Below, piece after piece: positions 21,629-21,647 of a stretch of DNA of 21,647 bases. Both the position numbers and the translations under genes were made by a program. The stretch's first letter is position 1. Each line of letters begins with the position of its first letter. Source of the stretch: a virus. A model generated the notes under the pieces. That model was not told the origin of the DNA, did not search any database, and saw only the letters and a list, made by a program, of their open reading frames with translations. The DNA is taken from positions 1 to 21,647 of IMG/VR virus record IMGVR_UViG_3300032299_001331, one strand, 5' to 3'.

Positions 21629-21647
21629 ACACACATAGACAGCAAGG

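Overview
The window is a piece of a T4-like tailed phage (myovirus) genome, most likely from a phage of a Gram-negative aquatic bacterium. The evidence is the T4-type large terminase, a gp32-like single-strand DNA-binding protein, UvsX and a probable UvsY, together with TAAATA-type late-promoter motifs at transcription-unit starts, including one exact TATAAATA. Dense packing, 4-bp start/stop overlaps and many sugar- and SAM-related accessory genes resemble marine and freshwater relatives of T4 such as cyanophages and pelagiphages. The host cannot be named from the sequence. No tRNA, rRNA, CRISPR array, transposase or integrase was seen.

Layout. (1) 1-2215: the end of an unidentified gene, two virion-fibre-like proteins that share an N-terminus but differ behind it (C1q-like domain versus YadA-head-like repeats), and a small exported staphylococcal-nuclease-like protein. 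(2) 2234-5686: a radical SAM protein, an SGNH-hydrolase-like protein and the large terminase, overlapping one another and preceded by a late-type motif. (3) 5697-8036: a 779-residue protein of unknown function, possibly a head protein cut by the prohead protease. (4) 8037-8218: the largest gap, holding a late-type motif, a 24-codon micro-ORF and three hairpins. (5) 8219-14253: a replication/recombination operon, gp32 ... uvsX - acidic small protein - uvsY, into which four accessory genes have been inserted: sulfotransferase, radical SAM, short-chain dehydrogenase, radical SAM. (6) 14278-21598: a surface-glycan island whose genes switch strand repeatedly: a nucleotidyltransferase-cupin fusion, seven putative glycosyltransferases and two methyltransferases. 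(7) 21600-21647: a near-consensus sigma70 promoter that reads out of the window.

How it may work together. The replication block acts on phage DNA. The glycan island could make or alter a sugar structure on the virion or host surface. The strongest candidate for an undescribed system is the set of three related radical SAM proteins. Each has a four-cysteine, SPASM/twitch-like segment in front of the radical SAM core rather than behind it, with identical spacing of the first two cysteines. Two of them sit in the replication operon with a sulfotransferase and a dehydrogenase; the third sits with the SGNH protein and the terminase. Their substrates cannot be read from the sequence. A second notable pattern is the placement of the late-type motif either 4-7 nt or 23-28 nt from start codons. 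The short class predicts leaderless late mRNAs.
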